A DNA stretch of 27,482 nt from a virus. Below the pieces are notes generated by a model. That model had not been told where the DNA came from. It saw nothing but the letters and a program-made list of their open reading frames with translations, and did no database searches. The DNA lies in the IMG/VR virus record IMGVR_UViG_3300006929_000088, positions 1-27,482 of that record, one strand, 5' to 3'. Both the position numbers and the translations under genes were made by a program. Shown in pieces: positions 15,024-22,157 of this stretch (the stretch's first letter is position 1; the number at the start of each line of letters is the position of its first letter).

Positions 15024-17225
15024 ATGGCTATTACAGTAAATGCAGTTCACAGGCGAGTCCAATTTACCAGCAGCGGAAGTTTGGGGCCGTACAGCTTTTC
15101 GTTTAAGGTGCTGGCAAGTGCCGATATCCGCGTTTATGTAGGCTCAACCTTGAAGACGGTAACAACGCATTACACAACAACTTTGTCTGCGGATGGTACA
15201 GGCAGTATTACCTTTACGTCAGGCAATGCTCCCGCGTCGAGCACGATTGTCACCATTGAAAGCAATCAGGCGATTGAAAGAACCTCCGATTATACAACGG
15301 GCGGTGACTTTAAAGCGGCAAGTATTAATGATGATTTAGACAGGTTAGCGATTAACGATCAGCAGCTTGAAACCGCGTCATCTCGAAATATTCAATTGCC
15401 AGTAAATGTGAATCGTACAACTAGTGGCACAGGAACGTCAGGGCCATTAGAATTTCCTTACGCGGACACAGCATCCGATCAAGCCAATAAATATATTCTC
15501 TATGATTCAAATGGTACGGCTCTTACAACAGCAGGGGCAGTAGCCTCCATTGCAGGGGCCACAGATGCTAATATTACAAGCCCGGCTAACGGTAGTGTGC
15601 TTATATATGATTCATCCAGTGCCAAATGGATTGATGGTGTTGCGCTAACCGGGGCGTACACTGTCAGCGGTTCATTGGCCACAGATAACGTGATAATAAA
15701 CGGCACAAATATTGGTCATACCGATGACACAGATTTGATTGGGTTAGCGTCTGGCGCTTTAACCGTTAACGGTACACTAACCGTGACAGGCGCAACCAGC
15801 TTGTCAGATGTTAACCTCACCAATGTTGGCGATGTTGCACTTGATTCAATTTCGGCTGATGGAACGCAAATTGATATTGTGCTTACGGACAATGATGCTG
15901 CGGCTCTCGAAATTAAAGAAGGCTCGACGGCATACATGACGTTTGTGACGACGAACAGTGGCGAGAAAATACAAGTTGATAAAGCCCTGGACATTAATGC
16001 TGCATCAGATTTTGGCTCAAATGCTATGACGAATGTTAACATTGATTCGGGAGCCGTTGATGGCACAATTATTGGTGCTAACAGTGCAGCCGCCGGAACA
16101 TTTGCGGCAATAGCTGGCACAAGTTTAAGTGTTGGTGATGGGAATATTACAAATGTCGGAGATATCGCGCTCGATTCAATTTCGGCGGATGGCACACAAA
16201 TGGATATTACCCTAACCGATAATGACGCAGCCGCGCTTGAAATTAAAGAAGCCGGAAATGCGTATGTTACTTTTGTAACAAGTAACGGTAGTGAAAAAAT
16301 CCAAATAGACAAAGAACTTGATATTAATGCCGTAAGTGATTTTGGCAATAATGCAATGACCAATGTGAATATTGACAGCGGTACAATCAATGGCATTACC
16401 GATTTAGCCGTAGCCGATGGTGGTACGGGCGCAAGTTCATTAGCCAGCGGTCATGTGCTTCTTGGCCAAGGTACGTCAGCGGTTGGCACACTCGACGTAA
16501 CAGCCAAAGGCTCGATCCTGGTTGGCGACGGAAGTGGCGATCCACGTGCATTAAGTGTGGGAAGCAACACACACGTTTTAGTCGCTGACAGTTCAGAGGC
16601 TTCTGGAATCAAGTGGGCTGCTGCCAGCAGCGGAGCAGATTTGTCTTCCATTGGTGAAAATCTTGTGCCGGATGGCGATGGGACGCGAGATGTAGGAACT
16701 TCTGCCGCCGAGTTTAATAATGTCTTTATGCGAAATCCTCACCTTTTTGCGCGTAGAAGAAATCATGTGATGGTGCGAGTTTTCAACAATGGCGGAACAA
16801 TGGAATTGGCGGTGGCTGGACATAGTTGGGATGTGGGAGCAGGGGATAGCGACTTGTGTCCAGACATCGATGATATGGTGACCAACAATTACACGATGCC
16901 GTTGCTTAATTCATCTACAGGATTTGGAAGCAAACCAGCAGGGGTGAATGCGTCTGACACTTCATGTGTCTGGTTCAACACAAGCACCCAAACGAACGCG
17001 ACAAATTGGATTGGCTACGCGATTAATGTAAAACAAAACATGGCCGAAGCATACCGTGACTGCCAAGGCGTGATTAGAACTCACTCCAATAATGTAGATG
17101 GGACAACTCATTTTCGAGCAGAATTGCAACTATTTTATTCTGGGGGAAATCCGCTGTATGCGGACACCACAAGGTACGCGAATGCAAATTATACTGATTG
17201 GTTATGTTTGTTCTATGCAAATTAA
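15024..17225 (+). CDS. Tail fibre with T7 gp17-type N-terminal domain
   Basis: 733 residues. Residues 1 to about 125 match the T7 tail-fibre N-terminal domain that attaches to the tail: MAITVNAVHRRVQF, then GPYSFSFKVLASADIRVYVG, YTTTLSADGTGSITFT and an IERTSDYTTGGDFKAASIND block. The middle is a repetitive beta-rich shaft including a near-exact 110-residue duplication. After about residue 455 a LAVADGGTGASSLASG linker, common in marine phage fibres, leads to a distinct C-terminal domain (about 560-733) with Trp, Asn and Cys, the likely receptor-binding tip. An AGGAAG site precedes ATG 15024. Confidence 0.9.
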   Translation: MAITVNAVHRRVQFTSSGSLGPYSFSFKVLASADIRVYVGSTLKTVTTHYTTTLSADGTGSITFTSGNAPASSTIVTIESNQAIERTSDYTTGGDFKAASINDDLDRLAINDQQLETASSRNIQLPVNVNRTTSGTGTSGPLEFPYADTASDQANKYILYDSNGTALTTAGAVASIAGATDANITSPANGSVLIYDSSSAKWIDGVALTGAYTVSGSLATDNVIINGTNIGHTDDTDLIGLASGALTVNGTLTVTGATSLSDVNLTNVGDVALDSISADGTQIDIVLTDNDAAALEIKEGSTAYMTFVTTNSGEKIQVDKALDINAASDFGSNAMTNVNIDSGAVDGTIIGANSAAAGTFAAIAGTSLSVGDGNITNVGDIALDSISADGTQMDITLTDNDAAALEIKEAGNAYVTFVTSNGSEKIQIDKELDINAVSDFGNNAMTNVNIDSGTINGITDLAVADGGTGASSLASGHVLLGQGTSAVGTLDVTAKGSILVGDGSGDPRALSVGSNTHVLVADSSEASGIKWAAASSGADLSSIGENLVPDGDGTRDVGTSAAEFNNVFMRNPHLFARRRNHVMVRVFNNGGTMELAVAGHSWDVGAGDSDLCPDIDDMVTNNYTMPLLNSSTGFGSKPAGVNASDTSCVWFNTSTQTNATNWIGYAINVKQNMAEAYRDCQGVIRTHSNNVDGTTHFRAELQLFYSGGNPLYADTTRYANANYTDWLCLFYAN
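15822..16394 (+). repeat. Tandem duplication in the fibre shaft (330-bp period)
   Basis: Residues 267-347 and 377-457 of the fibre are nearly the same (for example DSISADGTQIDIVLTDNDAA against DSISADGTQMDITLTDNDAA, and AMTNVNIDSG in both). The coding copies are 15822-16064 and 16152-16394, exactly 330 bases apart. Many third-codon positions differ while residues are kept, so the copies are old and under protein-level selection. Confidence 0.88.
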
Positions 17226-17238
17226 AAAGGAGTAAAAA

Positions 17239-17532
17239 ATGGCAACCAAAAATCAGAAAATTTCTGAAGCAAAACAAGAACGGTATTGCGGCATCGCAAA
17301 TTGGATGAATGGCGGGCCAAGGGGTCACGAAGTTGATCCAAGATGGTCTGGCGACGATGGAAGAATTGTAGAAGACTTGCAGATTATGTGGATGCGTTTA
17401 AAAATTCTTGAGGGCGGTTTGGATGCGAACACAACAACAAAATATCAAACTATTATTGATGCAGAACAAACTGAATGGGAGCGCCTAGACGCCATTTATG
17501 AAAATGTGAAAGCGACGGCGACGGATGACTGA
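17239..17532 (+). CDS. Small phage protein of unknown function
   Basis: 97 residues with a clear AAGGAG just before ATG 17239. It is polar and helical, with a GIANWMNGGPRGHEVDPRW block of Gly, Pro and Trp and an acidic second half (MWMRLKILEGGLDANTTTKY). I do not recognise a family. It begins the coupled cassette after the tail fibre, and its last eight bases overlap the next small gene. Confidence 0.6.
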   Translation: MATKNQKISEAKQERYCGIANWMNGGPRGHEVDPRWSGDDGRIVEDLQIMWMRLKILEGGLDANTTTKYQTIIDAEQTEWERLDAIYENVKATATDD

Positions 17533-17677
17533 AATTAGCGTAAGCGCAGAAAACCAAATTAGAGCGATGGCAGTTGAGCTTACGCGATTGCAAAAGGAAA
17601 ACATTAATTTACGTGCAGCCATTATAAAACTGGAAGAGGACTACATAGATGAAATTAAAGTCGGAGGGACAGACTGA
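17525..17677 (+). CDS. 50-residue coiled-coil protein
   Basis: ATG 17525 to TGA 17677. It overlaps the previous gene by eight bases and shares its last base with the next ATG (TGATG), so it is fitted between two neighbours at both ends. The product has an amphipathic helix (AVELTRLQKENINLRAAIIK) with leucine or isoleucine at about seven-residue spacing, then an acidic segment ending KVGGTD. It has no membrane segment. A scaffold, inhibitor or adaptor role is possible but nothing shows which. The GGAGGG near its 3' end also serves as the next gene's ribosome binding site. Confidence 0.6.
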   Translation: MTEISVSAENQIRAMAVELTRLQKENINLRAAIIKLEEDYIDEIKVGGTD

Positions 17678-18504
17678 TGAAAATTCTCCCATTATTTGTA
17701 GCGATCCTAATTGTGTTTGCGCTCCCGGCGAGTGCAGATGTGCCAAAGCAAAAGCACAAGGAAATGCTTTACCCAACTGTGCTTGTCACCACGGGAAATA
17801 GCCGTGGTACTGGAAGCGGTACAGTCATTTTTTCAGAAATGTATGAGGGAGAGTGGGAAAGCTACGTTCTAACAAATTATCATGTTATTCAAAATGCAAT
17901 CAGTATTCAAAAGATATTTGATTCGGACGCACAAGAAACAAAAGAAGTGGAAATGCGTCGGCCAGTTAAAATAGATATTTACGAATATAATAATTATAGC
18001 ACGGCTATCGGCACAACTGGGCGTACAGGAAACATTGTTGCCTATGACAAGCTCCGTGATTTAGCTCTGGTCCGAATTGATGATAAAGAAAAACCAGTGC
18101 AATTCGTTGGAAAATTATATCCCGAAAAAGCAGATGGCCCCTGGATCTTTCAAGAAACGTATGCGGTGGGAAGTGGCCTTGGGGCTCCCCCTTTTCCGAC
18201 AGTCGGATTACTATCGGGCTACGGGAAAGACCGCGATGGGAGAGCTTTATTTTTATCGAGTTCACCTATAATTTTTGGCAATAGCGGAGGTTCGCTTTGG
18301 GTTAAAAGTGAACGTGGCTATGAAATGATTGGCGTACCAAGCATGGTTTCAGCCTATGGGTGGGGCAATGTCGTCAGTCACATGGGGTGGTCAAGGCCAA
18401 TCTCTGAAATCCGTATATTTTTTAGAGCAAATAAATTTGGTTTTCTCATTGGGGATGACAGAATAATCGAGATTGAAGAGGCTGCGAATGTCCCAACAAG
18501 ATAG
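17677..18504 (+). CDS. Exported trypsin-like serine protease
   Basis: 275 residues with a classic signal peptide: MK, a hydrophobic core LPLFVAILIVFALP, and an ASA-D cleavage site near residue 20. The chymotrypsin/trypsin-fold (S1) catalytic triad is complete: His69 in TNYHVI, Asp128 in RDLALVRID, and Ser203 in FGNSGGSLW. TGSGTVIF near residue 50 fits the first strand. The protein should act in the periplasm or outside the cell. It lies between the tail fibre and holin candidates, so it could aid lysis, degrade envelope or defence proteins, or modify the host surface; the target is not visible. The start is coupled to the previous stop (TGATG), with GGAGGGAC as ribosome binding site. Confidence 0.85.
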   Translation: MKILPLFVAILIVFALPASADVPKQKHKEMLYPTVLVTTGNSRGTGSGTVIFSEMYEGEWESYVLTNYHVIQNAISIQKIFDSDAQETKEVEMRRPVKIDIYEYNNYSTAIGTTGRTGNIVAYDKLRDLALVRIDDKEKPVQFVGKLYPEKADGPWIFQETYAVGSGLGAPPFPTVGLLSGYGKDRDGRALFLSSSPIIFGNSGGSLWVKSERGYEMIGVPSMVSAYGWGNVVSHMGWSRPISEIRIFFRANKFGFLIGDDRIIEIEEAANVPTR

Positions 18505-18706
18505 CGATATCCGGCTTTCTCTTGTCGCGTTGGAAACAAAGGTTGGCGCAATGGCGGAGCGATTAAATGATGTTGAAAAGCATCAGTTGGAATTAATTGA
18601 ATTAGCGTCTTTTGGCAAGGGAAGTTTACGTGCAATCACGATGATGGGTATCGCAATGGGCGGCCTGGCTGGTATTGCGATCGCAATAAAAAATTGGGTA
18701 ACATAA
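18488..18706 (+). CDS. Small membrane protein with coiled coil (XhlA/holin-like)
   Basis: ATG 18488 gives 72 residues; GAAGAGG lies just ahead, and it overlaps the protease gene by 17 bases. The N-terminal half is a heptad-type helix (LSLVALETKVGAMAERLNDV), then FGKGSLRA and one hydrophobic helix (MMGIAMGGLAGIAIAI) with a short NWVT end. This coiled coil plus single C-terminal helix resembles the XhlA-type proteins of phage lysis modules. It is likely part of the holin system or a membrane anchor. The family assignment is by architecture only. Confidence 0.65.
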   Translation: MSQQDSDIRLSLVALETKVGAMAERLNDVEKHQLELIELASFGKGSLRAITMMGIAMGGLAGIAIAIKNWVT

Positions 18707-18707
18707 A

Positions 18708-19232
18708 ATGATACCATTAATTCCAATCGCCACAACTCTAGCACAACAATTTCTTCCTGATTTAATTGGCTCTCTTGTGGGCAAAGACGCTGAAAAAATT
18801 GCAGAGAAAGTTGTTGGTGCTGCATCTAGTTTAGTCGGTTCTCCAATTAAAACAGAGGCGGATGGCGTAGCTGCGATAAAAAAACTACTAGCAAACCCGG
18901 ATATGCAAATTAAATTGCAGATGCAGTTAAGCGACGAGCGTTTGCAAACAGCGCGGATTGAAATGCAAGACAGAGTTAGCGCACGGGCAATGGCGAGTAA
19001 AAGCAACCTCCACGCATGGGCTGTTTGTGCAATGTCTGTGCTCGTTGTTGTTGGTTTTGGCATAATGCTTTGGCTCATTCTGGGTGATCCCATTCCAGAT
19101 GGAAATTCAGAAATTATCTATATTCTACTAGGCACATTGGCAGCGGCCTTTACTCAAGTGACAAATTTTTGGCTAGGATCAAGCCGATCAAGCCAGGACA
19201 AAACAAAACAAATCGAGGCGTTACGGAAGTGA
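18708..19232 (+). CDS. Holin, GTA three-TM holin family
   Basis: 174 residues. The N-terminal region is amphipathic and Ala-rich, and the middle has QMQDRVSARAMASKSN-type sequence preceding two clear hydrophobic helices (AWAVCAMSVLVVVGFGIMLW and IIYILLGTLAAAFTQVTNFW), ending LGSSRSSQDKTKQIEALRK. The block ARAM...W...VVVGF...LLGTLAAAFTQVxNFWxGSS is characteristic of the holin family first described with alphaproteobacterial gene-transfer agents. It would form inner-membrane holes at lysis. ATG 18708 lies one base after the previous stop. Confidence 0.8.
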   Translation: MIPLIPIATTLAQQFLPDLIGSLVGKDAEKIAEKVVGAASSLVGSPIKTEADGVAAIKKLLANPDMQIKLQMQLSDERLQTARIEMQDRVSARAMASKSNLHAWAVCAMSVLVVVGFGIMLWLILGDPIPDGNSEIIYILLGTLAAAFTQVTNFWLGSSRSSQDKTKQIEALRK

Positions 19233-19233
19233 A

Positions 19234-19479
19234 ATGGGTCTTGATCTTATAAAAACGGTTCTACCGCTTTTGGTTTTCGTGATAGGAGCTTTAGTTGTGG
19301 CTGTCAGGCTCCAGGCCCAAGTAAAAGAACTACAAAAAGACCTTGATCTGTTATTAAGCAGGGATACATATGTTAGCGTCGTGCGGTTACAGGCACAGCA
19401 AGAGCAAACAGATAAAAATATATCGGCGCTCTGGCATTTCTGTAACACTCTTAGAAACAAATTTAATGGCCATAAGTGA
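19234..19479 (+). CDS. Small membrane protein, inner-membrane spanin candidate
   Basis: 81 residues: one N-terminal hydrophobic helix (VLPLLVFVIGALVVAV) followed by a long charged helix with heptad pattern (RLQAQVKELQKDLDLLLSRD and VRLQAQQEQTDKNISALWHF). This is the layout of Rz-type inner-membrane spanins, though no outer-membrane lipoprotein partner was found nested or adjacent. Position directly after the holin supports a lysis role. Its TGA overlaps the GTG start of the phosphoesterase (GTGA). Confidence 0.6.
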   Translation: MGLDLIKTVLPLLVFVIGALVVAVRLQAQVKELQKDLDLLLSRDTYVSVVRLQAQQEQTDKNISALWHFCNTLRNKFNGHK

Positions 19480-20537
19480 GTAATGCAAAAGTTGATCCAG
19501 CATGGCTTGAGCTTTGCCAGGACGCTGCAAATGCGGTTGTAACAGAGGGTAATCGCTCCGCTGCTGCTCGTAAGTTAAATATTCCACTCAGCACTTTCAT
19601 CAATCGGATCAAACGCGCCGACGAATACGGGCTTATCGGTGTGAAAGAAGAACCGCAAGATGATTTTAGTTTGCCGACTTTTGGCGATGATGACATTTCT
19701 GCGCGCGAAATTTTAGATCATCTTGAGAAGCGCTTTGAAAAAAAGTTTGCCAATCAAAAAGCGCAGCATTGGTTTGAAATTAAAGTAAAATCTGATCTCC
19801 CTGTTGGGCTGGCCGTAATTGGTGATCCTCATCTGGGCCCTAATTGCAATATTAAATTGCTCCGAAAAGATGTTGATATTTTGAGCAATACACCCGGCAT
19901 GATGGCCGTCAACATTGGAGACACGGCTGACAATTGGAGTAGTGGCCGACTGATCCAGCTTTATTCCGAAGAGGATATCAGCCGCCCGACTGAGCAAAAA
20001 TTAGCCCGGTGGTTTTTAAGAGATGCGGGGATTCCGTTTGTGGTGTGGCTTCACGGAAACCATGAAATGATGCATTCAGAGTTCGCTACATATTTGCGCT
20101 CAGTTAATGTGAAGCAAGTGCCAATGGTGGACTGGAGAGCGAAATTTAAGCTGGTGTTTCCATCTTCCGAAATAAAAATTGATGCGGCCCATGACCATAA
20201 GGGCCACTCGCAGTACAACCCCGTGCATGGCCAAAAGAAAGCCGCGCTGTGGGGAGAAGACGCAGACATTTATGTTGCGGGGCACAAGCATTTATGGGCC
20301 CTTAGTAATGAAGAGATGGATGACGGGCGAGTTGTGCATTTTGCGAGAGCGCGGGGCTACAAATGGATCGATAAATACGCGGTGCGGCATCAGTTCTATC
20401 AGCAGGAATATGGCGCAACGATCCTTTTTGTCATTGATCCGTTGGCGGAGACACCTGTCAGCCGCATTCACTCATTCGTTGACCTTGAAGAAGGCGCAAA
20501 ATTTTTAGCCTGGAAACGTGAAAATGCTGAATCCTAA
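19476..20537 (+). CDS. HTH-metallophosphoesterase fusion
   Basis: 353 residues from a GTG start that overlaps the previous stop by four bases. Residues about 10-55 form a helix-turn-helix (VTEGNRSAAARKLNIPLSTF). From about residue 110 there is a calcineurin-type phosphoesterase with all metal-binding motifs: GDPHLG (Asp117, His119), GDTAD (Asp149), GNHE (Asn195, His196), HDHKGH (His239) and GHKH (His270, His272). The enzyme class hydrolyses phosphomono- or diesters, including nucleic acids, using two metals. HTH plus phosphoesterase is an architecture found in phages; the DNA site and substrate are unknown. Its 3' end overlaps the lysozyme-like gene. Confidence 0.85.
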   Translation: MSNAKVDPAWLELCQDAANAVVTEGNRSAAARKLNIPLSTFINRIKRADEYGLIGVKEEPQDDFSLPTFGDDDISAREILDHLEKRFEKKFANQKAQHWFEIKVKSDLPVGLAVIGDPHLGPNCNIKLLRKDVDILSNTPGMMAVNIGDTADNWSSGRLIQLYSEEDISRPTEQKLARWFLRDAGIPFVVWLHGNHEMMHSEFATYLRSVNVKQVPMVDWRAKFKLVFPSSEIKIDAAHDHKGHSQYNPVHGQKKAALWGEDADIYVAGHKHLWALSNEEMDDGRVVHFARARGYKWIDKYAVRHQFYQQEYGATILFVIDPLAETPVSRIHSFVDLEEGAKFLAWKRENAES

Positions 20538-21012
20538 CCAATTTTTGATTCATATTATACGGCCAAGTTTATACATGCTGAAAGACGCTGGAGGCGAGGG
20601 ATGGGATGGTGCAGCAGCAGAAGAACTTGTGCTTGGTACAGCCCTGGTTGAAAGCAATTTGACGTATCTTGTTCAGCATGGCGGTGGCCCCGCACTTTCC
20701 GTTTTTCAACTTGAGCCCAAAACTATTGCAGATATTCAAGATAATTTCATCAGGCATCGCCATTTTTTACGTGAGGCTATTGCTCATGTTAGTAGCACTT
20801 GGCCAATTTTGCCCGACCAGGTTAAAGGCAATCTTTATTTAGCGACCATGTTTTGCAGAATCCATTACCGCCGTGCCGCCGCACCTCTCCCCGTGACAGG
20901 GGATGTAGATGCACAAGCGAAATACTGGAAAACATATTATAACACGGCAAAAGGAAAGGGAAATGTATCAAAATACAAAGAAGCTTGGAAATCACAGCGC
21001 ACACGCAACTGA
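20524..21012 (+). CDS. Lysozyme-like (SLT-type) protein, probable endolysin
   Basis: 162 residues from ATG 20524 (GTG 20518 is also possible). The segment LVLGTALVESNLTYLVQHGG followed by GPALSVFQLEPKTI resembles the catalytic start of lysozyme-like transglycosylases: Glu43 in a VES motif, then a Q..GPA...Q.EP block. The remainder is helical with an aromatic KYWKTYYNTAKGKG ending. If correct it cuts peptidoglycan. There is no signal peptide, so release through the upstream holin would be needed. Alternatively it is a virion-associated wall enzyme, since no such domain was seen in the gp16-like protein. It overlaps the phosphoesterase by 14 bases. Confidence 0.6.
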   Translation: MLNPNQFLIHIIRPSLYMLKDAGGEGWDGAAAEELVLGTALVESNLTYLVQHGGGPALSVFQLEPKTIADIQDNFIRHRHFLREAIAHVSSTWPILPDQVKGNLYLATMFCRIHYRRAAAPLPVTGDVDAQAKYWKTYYNTAKGKGNVSKYKEAWKSQRTRN

Positions 21013-21124
21013 TTTTGATTTAGCTTGGCCGCTGTGCCCAAGTTGCGGTGAGCAGATTTTGATCATTGTTGATAAGGGCGAACAGGCGTGTAACGAATGT
21101 GGGCTAAAGATTATTATTCAATAG
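20963..21124 (+). CDS. Short zinc-ribbon protein
   Basis: 53 residues from ATG 20963, preceded by an AAGGAAAGGG site. Two CxxC pairs (CPSC and CNEC, 17 residues between) form a zinc-ribbon knuckle with a short beta sheet (QILIIVDKGEQ). It overlaps the 3' end of the lysozyme-like gene by 50 bases. Such ribbons commonly bind nucleic acid or a protein partner. It is the last + strand gene of the cassette, 15 bases from the end of a convergent gene. Confidence 0.6.
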   Translation: MYQNTKKLGNHSAHATDFDLAWPLCPSCGEQILIIVDKGEQACNECGLKIIIQ

Positions 21125-21139
21125 CCCACATTATTATAC

Positions 21140-21565
21140 TCAAATATGTATGCTTGGTCCGGGTCGCGCTCTAATGTTTCTTGCGCGAATGGGGGATCGT
21201 CTTTTGGCCTTAACTGGTGCTTTGGTTGTTTTTCCGGTTTTTTTTGTTACAGCACGTGCCATCCATTGTGGAACCGCCCGTAGCGTATATTCACCAGGAT
21301 TTATAGTACCTTGGCGATCAAAGGATTTAATTTCTTCGCGTAAATCGTTTGGCGTTTGGTATCTGTACCATAGCTCCTTATCATGTCTGTCTCGAATGAG
21401 AATCCGGGTGACTGATACATCGGCTTCTGTGTTATGTTCGCGTTTTACAGCTTTGGCAACCATGCAAAAGTTGTGATCTTTCACAACGCCTGTCTGATAA
21501 TCTTGTTGCGTTAATCGAATTACAAGTGGGCTTTCTGCATTTTTCACCTTTTTTACTTTTGTCAT
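21140..21565 (-). CDS. Alternative internal product of the GIY-YIG-like ORF
   Basis: An in-frame ATG at 21563-21565 (minus-strand start 21565) follows CGGAGAG and seven A bases, copying the arrangement at the ORF's own start. It would give a 141-residue basic protein without the nuclease-like part. I list it because the duplicated ribosome binding site suggests independent translation of the C-terminal half. Function unknown. Confidence 0.4.
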   Translation of the reverse strand: MTKVKKVKNAESPLVIRLTQQDYQTGVVKDHNFCMVAKAVKREHNTEADVSVTRILIRDRHDKELWYRYQTPNDLREEIKSFDRQGTINPGEYTLRAVPQWMARAVTKKTGKTTKAPVKAKRRSPIRARNIRARPGPSIHI

Positions 21566-21883
21566 TTTTTTCTCTCCGTTTGTTAAGTTGATTTTTGCGC
21601 TTGCTTTCTCAACAGCGTTTTCTGCAATTTCGGGCGAACACGCAAAAAGCTCTCGCGCATTTGCAATCCCGCTAATCAGATATTTTTTTAAAATTAAATG
21701 AACTTCGGCTTCTGTTTTTTTCATTAACTGAAGATCTACAGGAAATTCTTTATATAGGTCATGTCTTTTTAGATTATACTTTTTTATATATTCGTTCCCG
21801 CGTATGTTTGGGTCACGGGTTGTGCACCCTACCTTAACTGTATTTCCACTTTCGTGTTTTAAAATATAAATATACCCTCTCAT
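21140..21883 (-). CDS. GIY-YIG-like (T5orf172/MUG113-type) protein, possibly two fused genes
   Basis: 247 residues from the start at 21883, preceded by CGGAGAGG. Residues 3-28 (GYIYIL...VKVGCTTRDPNIR) and TEAEVH (Glu60, His62) match the GIY-YIG nuclease relatives grouped as T5orf172 or MUG113: Tyr, K-V-G, Arg and a later Glu. From residue 107 the chain reads like a separate protein (LVIRLTQQDYQTGVVKDHNF, then a basic tail KKTGKTTKAPVKAKRR). A second ribosome binding site of nearly the same sequence (CGGAGAGAAAAAA) lies just before Met107. It is convergent with the + strand late genes. Confidence 0.6.
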   Translation of the reverse strand: MRGYIYILKHESGNTVKVGCTTRDPNIRGNEYIKKYNLKRHDLYKEFPVDLQLMKKTEAEVHLILKKYLISGIANARELFACSPEIAENAVEKASAKINLTNGEKKMTKVKKVKNAESPLVIRLTQQDYQTGVVKDHNFCMVAKAVKREHNTEADVSVTRILIRDRHDKELWYRYQTPNDLREEIKSFDRQGTINPGEYTLRAVPQWMARAVTKKTGKTTKAPVKAKRRSPIRARNIRARPGPSIHI

Positions 21884-21905
21884 TTTTCCTCTCCGTTTTT
21901 CCCTG

Positions 21906-22157
21906 TTAGTCCTCAACAAAAGTTAGCGAATGTTGGTGATATTTTTTGCGAATGATGTGACCTTTACGTTCAAATACGTTTAAGCGAGTATTTACATTGG
22001 TTAGACTGCACTCCATGTGCTCCGCAATTTCCTGTTGAGCCGGGACACCCTCCTGGCTGTCACAAAATTTCTTTAATTTGTTAAACCATATTGTTTGCTC
22101 CGTGCTTAAAGTGTCCTTTTTTTTGAAGGGCCGATCACAAGTCGGACAATTTTTCAT
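21906..22157 (-). CDS. Small winged-helix DNA-binding protein
   Basis: 83 residues. An N-terminal CPTC pair (CPTCDRPFKKK) precedes a winged helix: VPAQQEIAEHMECSLTNVNT as helix-turn-helix, then RLNVFERKGHIIRKKYHQHS as the wing, similar in outline to the LexA N-terminal domain. It is probably a transcription regulator of the phage. The start at 22157 overlaps the upstream gene's stop (ATGA) and has AGGAG ahead of it. Only one CxxC is present, so zinc binding would need partners. Confidence 0.65.
   Translation of the reverse strand: MKNCPTCDRPFKKKDTLSTEQTIWFNKLKKFCDSQEGVPAQQEIAEHMECSLTNVNTRLNVFERKGHIIRKKYHQHSLTFVED

Noticed and set aside
14986-15039. Short 17-codon frame in front of the fibre gene, and an AT-rich TATTATATATATA run that looks promoter-like
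   Set aside because: The peptide has no coding support, and the A/T run has no matching -35 or recurrence elsewhere in the window.
15716-16396. Long - strand open frame (226 residues) inside the fibre gene
   Set aside because: It is the mirror of the repetitive fibre coding sequence; composition (Ser/Ala/Val/Ile-rich) and lack of a ribosome site mark it as a shadow.
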